Source: Sorghum bicolor
Taxonomy: Eukaryota; Streptophyta; Magnoliopsida; Poales; Poaceae
Length of the DNA stretch: 64,000 nucleotides
NCBI RefSeq assembly: GCF_000003195.3
Contig: NC_012871.2
Coordinates: forward strand, 45,130,378-45,194,377
Direction of reading: 5' to 3'
Each line of letters starts with the position of its first letter. Within the stretch, counting starts at the first letter, position 1. Below are positions 23,761 through 35,634 of the stretch, in pieces. Position numbers and translations under genes: made by a program. Below the pieces are notes generated by a model that worked only from the letters and a program-made list of their open reading frames with translations, was not told the DNA's origin and made no database searches.

Positions 23761-24399
23761 CCGTGGACTGCCGGCTGCAAACGTTCCCAGACGTCTGGAT
23801 TAGGCCCGTCTGGATTAAAAAAAGTTAAAAATTATGGTTGAAAGTATTGTTGTTGATTTATTATGATAAAAAAATATTGTAGATCGATAAAAAAATATGT
23901 ATTATAAGATAAATGAACATACTCGAAAAATCTCATGCTCTTGAAATCTCCTCCAAACACTCTAGAATTTAGAGGATTCTAACACACATACATATAAAAA
24001 AGACATTCAAGATTATTTTTATTCAGAATTCAGATTTTATTATCCCATCCAAATATGCCCGTAGACATCCGATTAAGACATGTCTTATTTCTTGTGTCAA
24101 CAAGCTAATACAATTTAAGGCCCCTTTGAATTGTAGGCTCCCATTTGTATGGGTTGAGTACTGTAGCATGTTTTGGTTCGCAGAAATCGCTTGCACCAAA
24201 AGGAAACTTTCTTTTGAGTTGGATTGTATAGGAAGACTATGGCAAAGAAACATCCACTCAAAACTTCACACTTCTTTGTGTATTTCTGTAAACATTTATT
24301 CCTATAAAATCTTATATTTCTAATTCCAGTGTTTTACATATGCATTCCTATATTATTATGTTTTTTTATTCATGTATCTTTTCAGTCATACTTTCCAAC
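23761..24399. other. AT-rich spacer upstream of the EMSY-like gene
   Basis: No gene. It contains a small near-repeat (gacgtctggattaggccc then gtctggattaa, 23789-23820). The head-to-head partner of the EMSY-like promoter, if any, is not visible. Confidence 0.5.
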
Positions 24400-24720
24400 T
24401 TATGAACAGGAAGAGCTTTGGTGAATCTGTCTGCAATTTGATCACCAGATGGAACAAAATCAATGTGGACACATCCACTTCAATGTGATTTGTCCTGAGA
24501 TGAAAGAATGAGTTAGCAAGACAAATATTTTGTACCAATGTTCTTACACTATAATTTTGCAATACGTGGGCTTTGTATTTCTAGTTCCAATAAAGTTTGA
24601 ATCCACATTATTTCTGTTGTGACACTGATATTTAGCTTTAGATTTTGCTTCTGTACTAGACGATCTTGACACTTGGGTTCTTTGTGTGCACTGTAGGAGA
24701 CAAGATTAGTTCCAAGAAAA
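24400..24720 (-). pseudogene. Ty1/copia RNase H relic
   Basis: The minus strand contains degenerate phrases of the copia RNase H end: FHLRTNHIEVDV (compare the usual FHARTKHIEVDYH motif) and, further downstream, a decayed DQIADRFTK-like motif. Stops and frame changes interrupt it. Together with the gag relic at 25793-25996 it marks a heavily deleted minus-strand copia element. Confidence 0.55.
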
Positions 24721-25780
24721 ATGCAAACCCACCAAATGACCTTCTATCATCTAGAGATTTTGCCAGAATTAGTTTTGTTGGTTGAAAACTTAGAGCTTTT
24801 CAAAATGAGGTCTTTTGTCATGTCAAAATTTCTGAGGAAAACTTTGATCAGGATTCATTGGTTTCATTTGAGGTTTTTGGGTCAGAAATTCCGGACCCTA
24901 GTCCGAATTTCCTAAGTCCTATTGAGTACTCTCACAAAAAATATGCATAGATTCAAAATCCTTTGAGGATCAAAATTTCCAATCCCTATTGGAATTTTCG
25001 ATACTTGACTAGTATAAGGAATTGTGTGGGGAGTACATATATCTACACATCACTAGGGCCTAACACACAACAAGAGCACTAAAAGCCCTCATCTCAACCT
25101 CTCATTTCTCCCTCTCTTGGGCATCTTGTGATTGACTCCTCTATTTGTGAAAGGGGTTGCTTGAGGGGTGTGTAAGAAAGCTTCACAACTCCATTTCTAG
25201 ATCTTTGAGAATTGTGACAACCTTGTTGGTTCTTTGATTTCAATTTGTTACTCTTGGATTTTGATCTGTTGAAAATCCTATATGGCTAGGTGTTGCCCGA
25301 GAAGTTTGTGTCACCCATCTTTTCTAGTGAATTTGTGTCAAGTTGACTATTGTGGTTGCCTTGGCAAAAGGAGAGTTGGAAGAGACTCTAGACCTTTGCG
25401 GTCTGTTTAGCAATGGGGAAGTAGGTACAACTTGTGGTGTGACTGAACCTCGGATTAAATCGTATGTTCTTGACCTAGTTCTAGGTATCTCTATTTGCCC
25501 GATCTACTTGCATCCAAAGTTATAGGGCTCTTCAATAAGTTGAACACATTTCATCTACTCATCTACAAGTGTTGTAACTATAGCTCAATGTTACATTGAT
25601 CATATCACTTGATTGGTTCACACTCTATTTCCCAGGTTCAAAGTTTTGAAGTCCAGTACCAGATAAAAAAAATCCGAGTTGGACTGGAATTTCCAAACCT
25701 AGAGTTTAATCCACTGTCGAGCTGATTTTTAGGTTTAGCCTATTCACCCCCTTTAGGTATTGTTGATCCTTTTATACCTG
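24721..25780 (+). repeat. Copia LTR-like relic
   Basis: No intact gene. A tandem-like use of ccggaccctagtccgaattt and caaaatttccaatccctattgg, a leader-like stretch (about 25080-25200), and the ending gcctattcaccccctttagg (25737-25757) resemble grass copia LTRs. The intact Sirevirus LTR here has a comparable ggctattcacccccc ending. Termini were not resolved. Confidence 0.4.
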
Positions 25781-25792
25781 ACGATAATACTG

Positions 25793-25996
25793 TTAGCCAT
25801 AAACTTGTTGGGCAACATGCACAAAAAATGATCGAGCATTGTATGCTAGTGTCTCTATCTCATGAGCTTGTTCCACTATAGATTCATTATCAACTATCTT
25901 GTAGCCATAGTTATTGATAACCTTGAACGCTTTATCCTCTTTAGTATTAAATTGTTCAGGCTTCTTTTGTGGGATATGATATATGTTCATAGCCAT
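25793..25996 (-). pseudogene. Ty1/copia gag relic
   Basis: A 67-codon open piece containing YGYKIVDNESIVEQAHEIETLA. Copia Gag proteins of grasses have a closely similar VVEQAHEIQ-LAKEL segment in the UBN2-like capsid region. The rest of the domain is missing or scrambled. Confidence 0.5.
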
Positions 25997-26344
25997 CGGC
26001 TACATGATCATCTTAGCACGCCACCACTTGTAATTGGTGTCGTTAAACATGTTTGTCTTACAGCGGAAGCAAAACTACTAACCAAAAAGTGTCTACAACC
26101 AAGTTCTTAGATTGCTAGATATTTGGTCAAATTTAGGCATGAAAAATAATAAAAGATTTATGACATCATGGATGTGCATGTGTGACCTGCTCGTAGTAGC
26201 AAACATGATGAGTATGACATATTGATCATAGAGACGGATCAGGAGCGAGGGATCTAACAGTGCTATTCTTACTAGTTGACATAGTGAACGAACAAGCACT
26301 AGGAAATAATCTCTACAACTAAAACACATCAAAAGAAATCGTCC

Positions 26345-26840
26345 ACTCAAATCCCCTCGCTCCCACACTCCCATCGGCGCCCCGCTACCCAGCGACGCCG
26401 CACTCCCCTCCCTCCGTTTCCCCTCCCTACCGCAATCCTGTTCGACGCCGAACGAAATCCGCAGAGCCGCCGCCAAGCACACCCGCCGTACTTCCCCTCA
26501 GAGTCCCCGTAGTCGCCGCCGAGCACGCCCGCCGCCAGCCCTCGCCGTCGGGCGTCCTCCCTCTCCAGGTTCTCCTCCACCCTCTCCGACACGTGCTCCG
26601 ACCACGGCCACCGCCGCGCCCACCGCCAGCGCCGTCCCCATCCCCATTTTGTTCAACCCAGAGAGGAAACTGCGCTCGGTCCAGCACCACGTGAGGTCCA
26701 GCGTCCTCGCGAGTCGCCACCACCTCTGGTGTGGCGTCCGCCCTCAGCACCGGTGTCCCCGCGACTGTCTCTGCTGTCCTACTTCTCCACTCGCCACCTT
26801 GACCGGCGACAAGCACCCCCAGGACACCAGGTATTCCCTC
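26345..26840 (+). other. GC-rich block, possible first exon/promoter of an unidentified transcript
   Basis: About 500 bases of high CpG content in AT-rich surroundings, open in more than one frame. A splice-donor-like CACCAG|GTATTC lies at about 26830. It resembles a 5' UTR/first exon of a plus-strand plant gene, or a captured piece of one. No domain is recognisable in any frame. Confidence 0.3.
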
Positions 26841-29800
26841 CCCTTGGTCCTCCCTTCCTGCCCTTCCTGATGTGCGAAGCCATGCGCCCAAAAGCTAACC
26901 TACCATTCGTAATCGGATCTGGATTGCTTTGCAAAAATTATTGGGTTTAGGGTTTATGAAGGGTATCTAGGTTTTGTATGGATTGCTTTGCAAATAATTA
27001 CTGGCTTCAGCACAATTTACAGACAATCAACATAATTTCTAGGTTTCATCTGGGTTTATTAGGTCATAAAATATCTCTAATTTAATCACCGCATAGTCAC
27101 ACTCAGCATCATCATGCTAGCTGCTGTTTTTTGTGTTCGAATTCTGAGTAGAAACATAGGTTCCAAACATAGCAAATGCAAGTTGGTTGGTTCTAGGATT
27201 ACTAAGCAGAAGGAGAACTGATCCCAAGTAGCATAAGTAGTTCATCAATATAGGTTATAGGACAAAGAGAGGTGTTATTCAAGCCCTTGCACGAAACCGT
27301 GTATCATTTCACTGAATGAATAAACTATTATGTTGTTGGAGAAGATATGATGTTCGCTGGATGAATATAATGCTTTCCCTTTTGGCTTTTACTGATTAAT
27401 TTTTTGGATTCATCCACGACATTGTCATTTACTTTTATGGTTATTTCTCTCTAATAATCTTGACCGCACACATAATTGATTGATTCAAATTTCCATGGTT
27501 CCTTTCATGAATTCAGGAATCACTGCTCTCCTTATAGCAAATGAACATGTGGCAGTTGCGAGTGAACTCAACTAGAATATGATATCAATGGGATCACTCT
27601 GAATTCAGAGGTAGACAAAACACATAACAGTTTAAAATAATGCAAATGTAGATAACTTTAAAAGTTCTTGGGTTCAAAGATGGTCATCTTGTGCTTTACC
27701 TTATTCGTCATCTGTAAAATAGAGGTTGCATAGTAGTTTTATTTTGGTCAAATAAGTAAAAAATTTCTAGCATGTCCCCGGTAGCATTTTATTGCTACTG
27801 GCAACACTATTGAGATTGGCTATCAGCACGAGAACATATTTGGGCTGGAGCTTGATCCCCTCAATAATGTCTTATGATGTTTTAACATGCTCATTTTTAG
27901 CTTAGTTATGTACCTTTGATTTAACTGTAGAGTCGGCATCTCTGTCCCAATTTCCCAGCAAAGCAAAAGTTGGAAGAAATCTTCAAAGATGGAAGTACCC
28001 ATGAAATAGTTTGTTTTAAATCCAGTGTTGAGAAGAGGCTAAGTGAGGTTTGCATTATAGTACTTCCAATTCTGAACAAAAAAATTTCAATATGCTTGAG
28101 ACACCCACCATTGTTGTTCTCTGTGGGTGGCTCACTTTTTAGAGGACTGTAGTTCCTCCCTGAAATTGTATCCACCGAATTTATGGTGTTCTACTATTTC
28201 TCATTCAAATTTTACTTCCACTTAGCAAAGTTTTGGAGTAACATTTTGCTCCTTGATGACAGTGAATGATTTTTGGAGTACTTTCATTTCTCATTGTCGT
28301 ACGGAATTGATGACTGGCTATATAAACGGAATTGCAAATATCACACTAAATCATTTTAAACTCAAATTATCATGTTTTTATTTTTCCCTTGCAACGCACG
28401 GGCATGATCCTAGAAGAAAAAGCATCATCTTCTGTTTCAGATGGATGTAAGCTCTGAAAATACCTGTTCTATTCAATTTGTTCTGATTCCAGCCAAAATT
28501 CTTATTTCTACTTTTTTTCCTAAACAATATATGTCAAATGAGTGTCAATACTAATTTACTGACCAAATTAGGAACTGCACTATTGAGAATACCCATCTAG
28601 TATTGTTGAATTAAATACTCTAGCACACTTCCGTGCCTGATTCTGAGTGACTTACAAAGAACGAGAAGTAGTAATTGGATTTTGGTTTGAAGAACACTAA
28701 TTACTTATACATTTCATTGTAACTTTCAATTCAACTATTGAGCACTGTGCCGTTATGCATACGTTGTTATTTTGATGTCTACCTTAGCTTAATGTTTATT
28801 AATGATGATGGTTTTTGTTATTTCATTCCACTGAATGCATTTACAAATTATCTACAACAAAGTACTTCACCTATTGTTTTGCTCCTTTATGGACTCCCAA
28901 GCACATGGAAGAAATTGCTGGCATGTGGTGTTGCTCATCACACTGACTGCACCTTCATCAGGATTTCTTTTTTTGAGTTGGTTGTAGTTCAGAAGTATAT
29001 CATGGAGTGCCACAGCCACAGCCAGGCACGTCCATTTTCTCAGCCCATGGCCAAGGCCATCCTTGGTTAGATGCGAGACTGTCCAACCGATTAGATTGAA
29101 CTATACATCAATACATGTAGAATATTTTTCCTTCCTGTCTTATAGAACCAAATGGCACCAGACTTGCCTGCCATAGCCCAGGCTAGCCGGCAGTATTGCC
29201 TGGCACTACTACCTATCTCCCACAACTGTCCAAGCTCAGTTTGTTTTGCTGACTTTATACCTGATCCTTAAATAAGTCCTTTTGCTAGAGAACCAGTTCA
29301 TTTGTTGTGCATGCTCACGAGTTTAAGTGTTCATCTTTTGACTATATTATGGGCATAAAACTGTAATCTGTGTCATGTGACTTATTTCCATTACTTCTAT
29401 CATTGTTTAAACACTTTAGTAAATTAATCCACCATCTCTTTATTTCTGGTAGTTATATTGTCAATAGACACTATCCACGTTCATATGCATTGCCATATTC
29501 TGTGATTGAATCAGCTTATGAGAAAATTGCTTGTGTGAGGCGCAGCTAGAACAGATTTCTGTGGTATCTATATTTAGCTAGCCGTGGCTGAAATCCTGTT
29601 TATTCGTAGGTTGAGGTTCTGTTTCAGTTACATTGACGGATTATGACAGCTTTTCCTTGTTTTTCAAGTCAGTCAGTCAACTGTTACATAGACGTATTTG
29701 CCATATCCTGTGACATTGGACTATCAACCTCATTCCTCAATTTCTTCCTAGAGTTGCCTCTCTGGTTAAAAGGGCCATAATAGTGTGTGGATACATGAGC

Positions 29801-30118
29801 TGATGCCCTTAAAGCAATAACCACGAACGAAGAGCTATGTTTTTGTGCCTGAAAATATTAGGAATCAGTACTTTTCCTTCCTTTTGAGACCACATAATCT
29901 AATGTACTTAGTGCTTTGCTTATTCTTTAAAGGTATAAATATCATATGATGAAAAATAGCATTCCAGTTAGGTTCAGAAAATTTCAAGTGTGTGATTCTG
30001 GACATGATTTGGTTTTGCGATTTGCCTGCCTATTTTTCATGCCGTGGTGGTGGGGGGGGGAGGGTATGATTTGGTTCATGTGGTTCTGACTTTTAGGTTG
30101 TAGTTTGATTTGTTTTAG
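26841..30118 (+). other. Intron-like region with isolated exon-like pieces
   Basis: T-rich, mostly non-coding. One exon-like piece is 27931-28046, between acceptor actgtag and donor GTGAG|GTTTGC, open as KLEEIFKDGSTHEIVCFKSS. Another weak piece lies near 28860-28990. Neither is recognised. They may belong, with the GC-rich block and the exon cut by the Tat element, to one decayed or Helitron-captured gene. That link is inference. Confidence 0.25.
28386..28413 (+). mobile_element. Possible Helitron 3' terminus
   Basis: CCCTTGCAACGCACGGG (stem CCCxT/ACGGG with one mismatch) is followed after a short spacer by CTAG at 28410-28413. Grass Helitrons often end with a TTGCAACGCACGGGC hairpin and CTAG. 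The following base is A rather than the usual T, and no 5' TC end was located, so the element cannot be delimited. Confidence 0.35.
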
Positions 30119-30179
30119 GCTACAAGTACACATGGATGGTGGAGGACTGTTGCTACGTCTATGAGACGATGGACGCCAT

Positions 30180-30903
30180 TGTTGACACCGTTTTTGGACA
30201 CGTATCTTTTGACACGTACCTAGGGGTTAGTAAAATATAGATCGGCAGATGAGGCAACGGTAACTAGTTTGCAGGGAAGTTGCTGATGAAGGTGGTTGCC
30301 GATGAAGAGACAATTGAATGTGACTAAGTCCAGAGGTGGTGACATGTTCGTACCGATGATCAGTATTAGTGTTTGCCGATGGCTACTACAGGAGGTCTGC
30401 CGATGACTCTGAAGGAAAGCGTGGAGATTGCCGATTGATCTATGGCGGTGCCCCGGTCGGTTACAAGGGTTAGTTTTATGTTTTCCTTAGTTATTAGAAT
30501 TCGTTTTGTGTAGGGTTCCGTTTAGTTTGGAATTCGAGTCCTAGTCGTGTCTGGTTGTAGCTCTTCGGACAGGGTATAAATATAGACCCTAGGGCAATGT
30601 AATGAATCTATCAATCAATCAAATACAAGTTTTTACTCATATCCTAGCATCTACTTTTTCGACGACTTCGTCATATTTTCTTTTTACTACGAGTTCTTAG
30701 GAATTCGTCGACTTAAGCTCGGCTTGTTCTCAAGTTCCACGTGATCACCTCTTGGCCGTGACATCCGGGCGCATCGCTGTTGTCGGGACCAAAGTGGTCG
30801 AGTTACCACCTTTGTCGATTGTAAGGTCAAATCGGCTGGCACGCCTTAACGTTTGAATCAGGTATTAGCCCTTTGTGTTTGCAGATCAGTTTTTGCATCA
30901 ACA
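30180..30903 (+). repeat. 5' LTR of the Tat element
   Basis: 724 bp. A TATA box lies at about 30574 (ggtataaatatag). The words GCCGAT and ATCGGC recur several times. Confidence 0.93.
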
Positions 30904-30949
30904 CATCTTTTGGCACGCCTAGTGGGACAGATTCAAGATCAAGATCAAC

Positions 30950-33900
30950 ATGGCGAATACCGAGTTCGACTTGGAGAACGTCATCCTCGTGACGGAAGCC
31001 AATCTCAGAGATGAGCAGAAGCAAGCTATTGCAAAAGCTATGGAGGACTACAAGCAACAATGTTTGAAATCCTTCAGCATCAACAGGAGCGGCGAGGTGA
31101 TCCAGAAGGAAGCATTGCCGGCACCTCGGCAGATTACTTTTGAAGCCAATCCTGGTAAACTTCAACACATGGTTGACAATGCTATCAACCGTGCCTTGAT
31201 CAATCAAGCTGGTGTGCTGTCCAACACGATTTTCAATGCTATGGCCAGAACTTTTAAGGAAGGACAATTGCCACCAAATTATGTGGGCCCTGCCTATCAT
31301 CAGCCAGGATCACCAGTGGTCACAGCTCCATCGGCTACTACGGCCGTTGCGGGTACAGAAACTACTGCTCCTCCAAGCACATTAGGACTTACTAATGCGC
31401 AATCTACGCCGATGTCAACCAATCCATCAACTTCGGATGAGCAAATCAAGCTTGCGACAGATCTATTGGCATCAACAATATCGGGATCTGTTCCTCCTAA
31501 TTGGTGGGGTTACGGTATGCCCCTGAGATGATGCTGAAGACTCCTAGAACATCTCAAGTGGCTGACTTGATAGGCAAGGCTCCTATGGCATCGGCACCTC
31601 CAAATCTGCCGATGAATCAGAGTCCCCAGTATACTACAACTACTACTGCAAGACCTTACACTGGGAATTCTCAAGCTCCAACGTTCTAGATGCGTAACGC
31701 ATCGGCAGATTCAATGCCGACGCAGCAGAGGTTTATGACACAACCAGGGCATGTCAATTCAATGATGATGCCCAATTTCCAACCATCGGCAGGGTTTATG
31801 TCGATGAATCCTAACAGCGGATGGACAGGACAGTTAGTCTTTCCACAGATGCCTCTGCAGAATCATCAGGCTCCAGGGTTTCAACAAGGCCAAATTCAAC
31901 CCGAGTTTCAGAATCAAGGGTTGGCCAACCAGTCGATGAATCTGGGTCAGCAGATTGGTGGTCAGATGGTTAACCCAATGTTCCATGCGGATCGTGCACC
32001 TCAGAGACACGTGGAGGCATATCAACAGGTGCCAGATCCACAACCGCCAATTCAACCCGAGTTTCAGAATCAAGGGTTGGCCAACCAGTCGATGAATCTG
32101 GGTCAGCAGATTGGTGGTCAGATGGTTAACCCAATGTTCCATGCGGATCGTGCACCTCAGAGACACGTGGAGGCATATCAACAGGTGCCAGATCCACAAC
32201 CGCCTCATCGGCAAGACACCGATGCTTATTGGGCCGATAAGATAGCTGAAGTAATGAGAGACCAATTTGGGATAAAACCCAAAGTCAACACCTACTCTTA
32301 TCGGACACCGTATCCCCCTGCATATGATTTAATCCCACTTCCAAATCGGTACAAGGTACCAGATTTCACTAAATTTTCTGGACAGGATGATACATCGACT
32401 ATGGAGCACGTCAACAGGTTCATCATCCAATATGGTGAGGCTGCTAACAGAGACGAGTGGAGGGTTCGTTTGTTCTCGTCATCTTTGTCTGGATCGGCTT
32501 TCACTTGGTTTATTTCATTACCTCCCAACTCAGTGATCACTTGGGCCGATTTAGAGAAGCAGTTCCACAAATATTTCTTTTCTGGAGTCCATGAGAAGAA
32601 GATCACCAATTTGGTCAGATTGAAACAACGCAATGATGAATCGGTTGAAAGTTTTGTGTAGAGGTTGCGGGAGGTCAAGAATAAATGCTATAGTCTGGTT
32701 CTAGATGATCGGCAGCTTGCCGATTTGGCTTTTCAGGGACTGTTGCCACATATCAGGGACAAGTATGCTTCTCAAGAGTTCAAAAGTTTGAGCCACTTGG
32801 TGCAGAGGATTTCTAACCAAGATATTAAGCCTTTTGAGCCTAAGAGAGCGTGGAATAAAAAGGTGTCATTTGTTGATGAGGCAGCAAGCTCAGACTCTGA
32901 TGAAGAGCTGGTCATCGGTTTAGTAGAGTGGGTGAAGAACAAAAAGCCGATGTCTTGTCCTTTTGGGCATAAGGAGCCAGAGAAGTTTGCATTTGACATT
33001 ACCAAGGCCGATAGGATATTTGACTTTCTGCTTTAGGAAGGGCAGATCAAATTGTCACCTAATCATGTGATTCCATCGGCTGAAGAGTTAAAGAAGATGA
33101 AATATTGCAAGTGGCACAATGCAACCTCTCACAGCACCAATGAGTGCAAGGTTTTCAGGCAACAGTTGCAATCGGCTATAGAAACTGGAAGAATCAAGTT
33201 TGATAATTCCAAAGCTCAGAAGCCGATGAAGATTGATCAACATCCTTTCCCAACAAATATGTTGGATGCTAAGGGAAAGACCAAGGTCTTGACGTCAGAA
33301 GCAGCTGAAAGAAGTGCATCGGTGGATCCTCAGCATCAGATTACTGCTGCCGATGCTAAAGGAAAGGGTTTGATCCAGGAAGGAAATAGCTCAAGAAGGC
33401 CTCCCCGATCTGGCATTGTGATAACTCATAGAAGGCATCGGGAGACTTGGCAGCAACGTGAAGATCGGTATCGGCGCCAGCAGGAGGATTATCGTTGGAA
33501 AGAAGAAAGACGCCGACAGGAGTGGAATCGGCATAAAGATCACTGGAATTGCCCATTCTTTATCCATTGCTGGGAACATAACATTAAATTACCCACTGTT
33601 AGAGACTGCCTTGAATGCAATGGTTATGATCGGTATGACAGACCCGATCGGCGATATCAAGATGATGATCGACGATTTGATGGGCCGATTAGGGGGAGGA
33701 CTTCAGTTCATGATCGGCTGGGGGGCAGGCTTAGTGTGCATGATAGACTTGGTGATCGTATTGAATACTTTTCCAGGAATCAAGAGGAGCTCAAAGAGAT
33801 GGCGAATGCTCGAGTTCCCGATGAGTTCATATTTTGCAGGGATGCTAATACTTATCGGATGGAGTCCAGGGAAAGTCGTCGCCCATCGGCAAGGCAGCCA

Positions 33901-34150
33901 CAGCTTCCTCCATGGTGTCCAGAGGGATTGACTAGGACACAGAAGAGAAGGTTGCAGCGCGAAAGGCGAGAAGAGCTAAACAAAAGCGAGAATTCTGGCC
34001 AGTCTGGAGGTCAACAGCAACCGGATCCTAAGGGAAAAGGGCCATCGGCAGATGTTAACATGGTATTTATGTTGCCGATGGAGTTCCTTGCGCCATCCAG
34101 TGATGATGAGGAGCTGGATTTTTCCGACCAAATAGCTCAGCTGGCTCTGG
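30950..34150 (+). pseudogene. gag of the Tat element, broken
   Basis: Starts at ATG 30950 (MANTEFDLENVILVTEANLR) in frame 2, then changes to frame 1 at about 31515-31530. In frame 1 it carries TAG stops at 31687-31689, 32659-32661 and 33034-33036. A Retrotrans_gag capsid domain lies at about 32360-32830 (WADLEKQFHKYFFSGVHEKK, LADLAFQGLLPHIRDKYAS). A cysteine-rich YCKWHNATSHSTNEC follows at about 33100, then Arg/Asp-rich low-complexity sequence. A 156-bp perfect in-frame tandem duplication (31894-32049, 32050-32205) repeats a Gln/Asn-rich segment. The frame then runs directly into the middle of reverse transcriptase. Confidence 0.85.
31894..32205 (+). repeat. Perfect 156-bp tandem duplication in Tat gag
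   Basis: Two copies with period 156 (52 codons), identical over the unit as far as I can read. The repeated peptide begins IQPEFQNQGLANQSMNLG. Confidence 0.93.
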
Positions 34151-35630
34151 ACCCAATGGATGGCAATGCAGGATATAATCAAATATTCATGGCTGAAGAA
34201 GATATTCCAAAGACTGCATTTAGGTGTCCTGGTCATGTCGGGTTGTTTGAATGGATAGTCATGACTTTTGGTTTGAAAAATGCTGGTGCTACCTATCAAA
34301 GGGCTATGAATTTTATCTTTCATGAGTTCATCGGCAAGCTGGTAGAAATTTATATTGATGATGTGGTGGTTAAGTCTGAAGATTTCACAAAGCATCTTGC
34401 TGATCTGGGAAAAGTATGAGAATGTACAAGGAAACATGGTTTAAAGATGAACCCTAACAAGTGTGCATTCGGCGTATCGGCAGGGAAATTTCTTGGTTTC
34501 ATGGTGCATCAAAGGGGAATTGAAATTAGCAGAAGATCCATCGATGCTATTAACAAGATAGTTGCTCCTACCAACAAACTGAGCTCCAATCTCTGATCGA
34601 CAAGATAAATTTTATCAGGCGGTTTATTTCTAATTTGTCTGGTAAAATTCGTGCCTTTAGTCCTTTACTTAAATTAAAGGCCGATCAAGAGTTTATATGG
34701 GGAAAAGAGCAACAGTTGGCTCTGGATGAAATCAAGAATTATCTAACAAATCCTCCAGTTTTAATTCCACCTCAGCAAGGAAAGCCCTTCAGATTATATT
34801 TGTCTACCGATGGGATGGTCATCGGTTCGGCTTTGATTCAAGAATTTGAAGGGAAGGAGCGTGTGATTTACTATTTAAGTAGAAGATTGATTGATGCTGA
34901 GACCAGATATTCGGCTATTGAAAAATTATGTTTATGCCTATATTTCTCATGCATTAAGTTGATGCACTATTTATTATCGGCCGAATGTACTGTTATATGC
35001 AAAGATGATGTGGTCCGATATATGCTATCTATGCCGATTATGAGTGGTAGGATCGGTAAGTGGATTTTGGCACTGTCGGAATTTGATCTGCGTTACGAAT
35101 CGGCTAAAGCGGTTAAAGGACAGATTATGGCCGATTTCGTGACTCAACATCGCAGTACAGTGGAGATTTTGGAAATTGTGCCTTGGATGCTTTTCTTTGA
35201 TGGATCCACGTGTGATCGGGGGGCAGGAATCGGCATAGTATTAATTTCCCCTCAGGGAAGGAAGTATGAGTTCTCTTTGCCGGTTGTTGCCACGTCAACG
35301 AATAATCAAGCCGAATATCAGGCATTAATCAAAGGGTTGGAGTTGTTAAAAGAAGTTCATGCTGACGCATTTGAAATCTTCGAGGATTCTATGCTAGTTA
35401 TAAATCAATTGGCTAGAAGCTCTGAATGCCGAAGCGAAGTCCTGATAACTTATTACGAAAAGAGTATGCGACTGTTAAGGGAATTCAAAGATTTCCGATT
35501 AGAGCATGTCCTCGGTTACATAATGAGGAGGCTAATCGGTTGGCTCAACATGCCTCAGGGTATCAACCTATTTTGAACACGTTATCGGCAATCAATGCCT
35601 TGATTAGAGAAAGGAAATCATTGATTATTT
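34151..35630 (+). pseudogene. Reverse transcriptase (3' half), RNase H and archaeal-type RNase H of the Tat element
   Basis: Reverse transcriptase begins abruptly at GNAGYNQIFMAEEDIPKTAF, fused in frame to gag linker sequence. Protease and the RT fingers are missing. The active-site YIDD is present (about 34350). A TGA at 34417-34419 and a frameshift near 34582 follow. The next open frame (34635-35576) holds RNase H (KPFRLYLSTDGMVIGSALIQ) and a second RNase H with FFDGSTCDRGAGIGIVLIS and TNNQAEYQALIKGLELLK, which marks the Tat lineage. Further frameshifts lie near 35520 and 35610. Nearly every domain is recognisable but none is continuous with the next. Confidence 0.87.
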
Positions 35631-35634
35631 AAAA

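Noticed and set aside
26347..26891. Minus-strand Gly/Arg-rich frames up to 154 codons
   Set aside because: They are low-complexity translations of a GC-rich block, open in several frames, with no domain.
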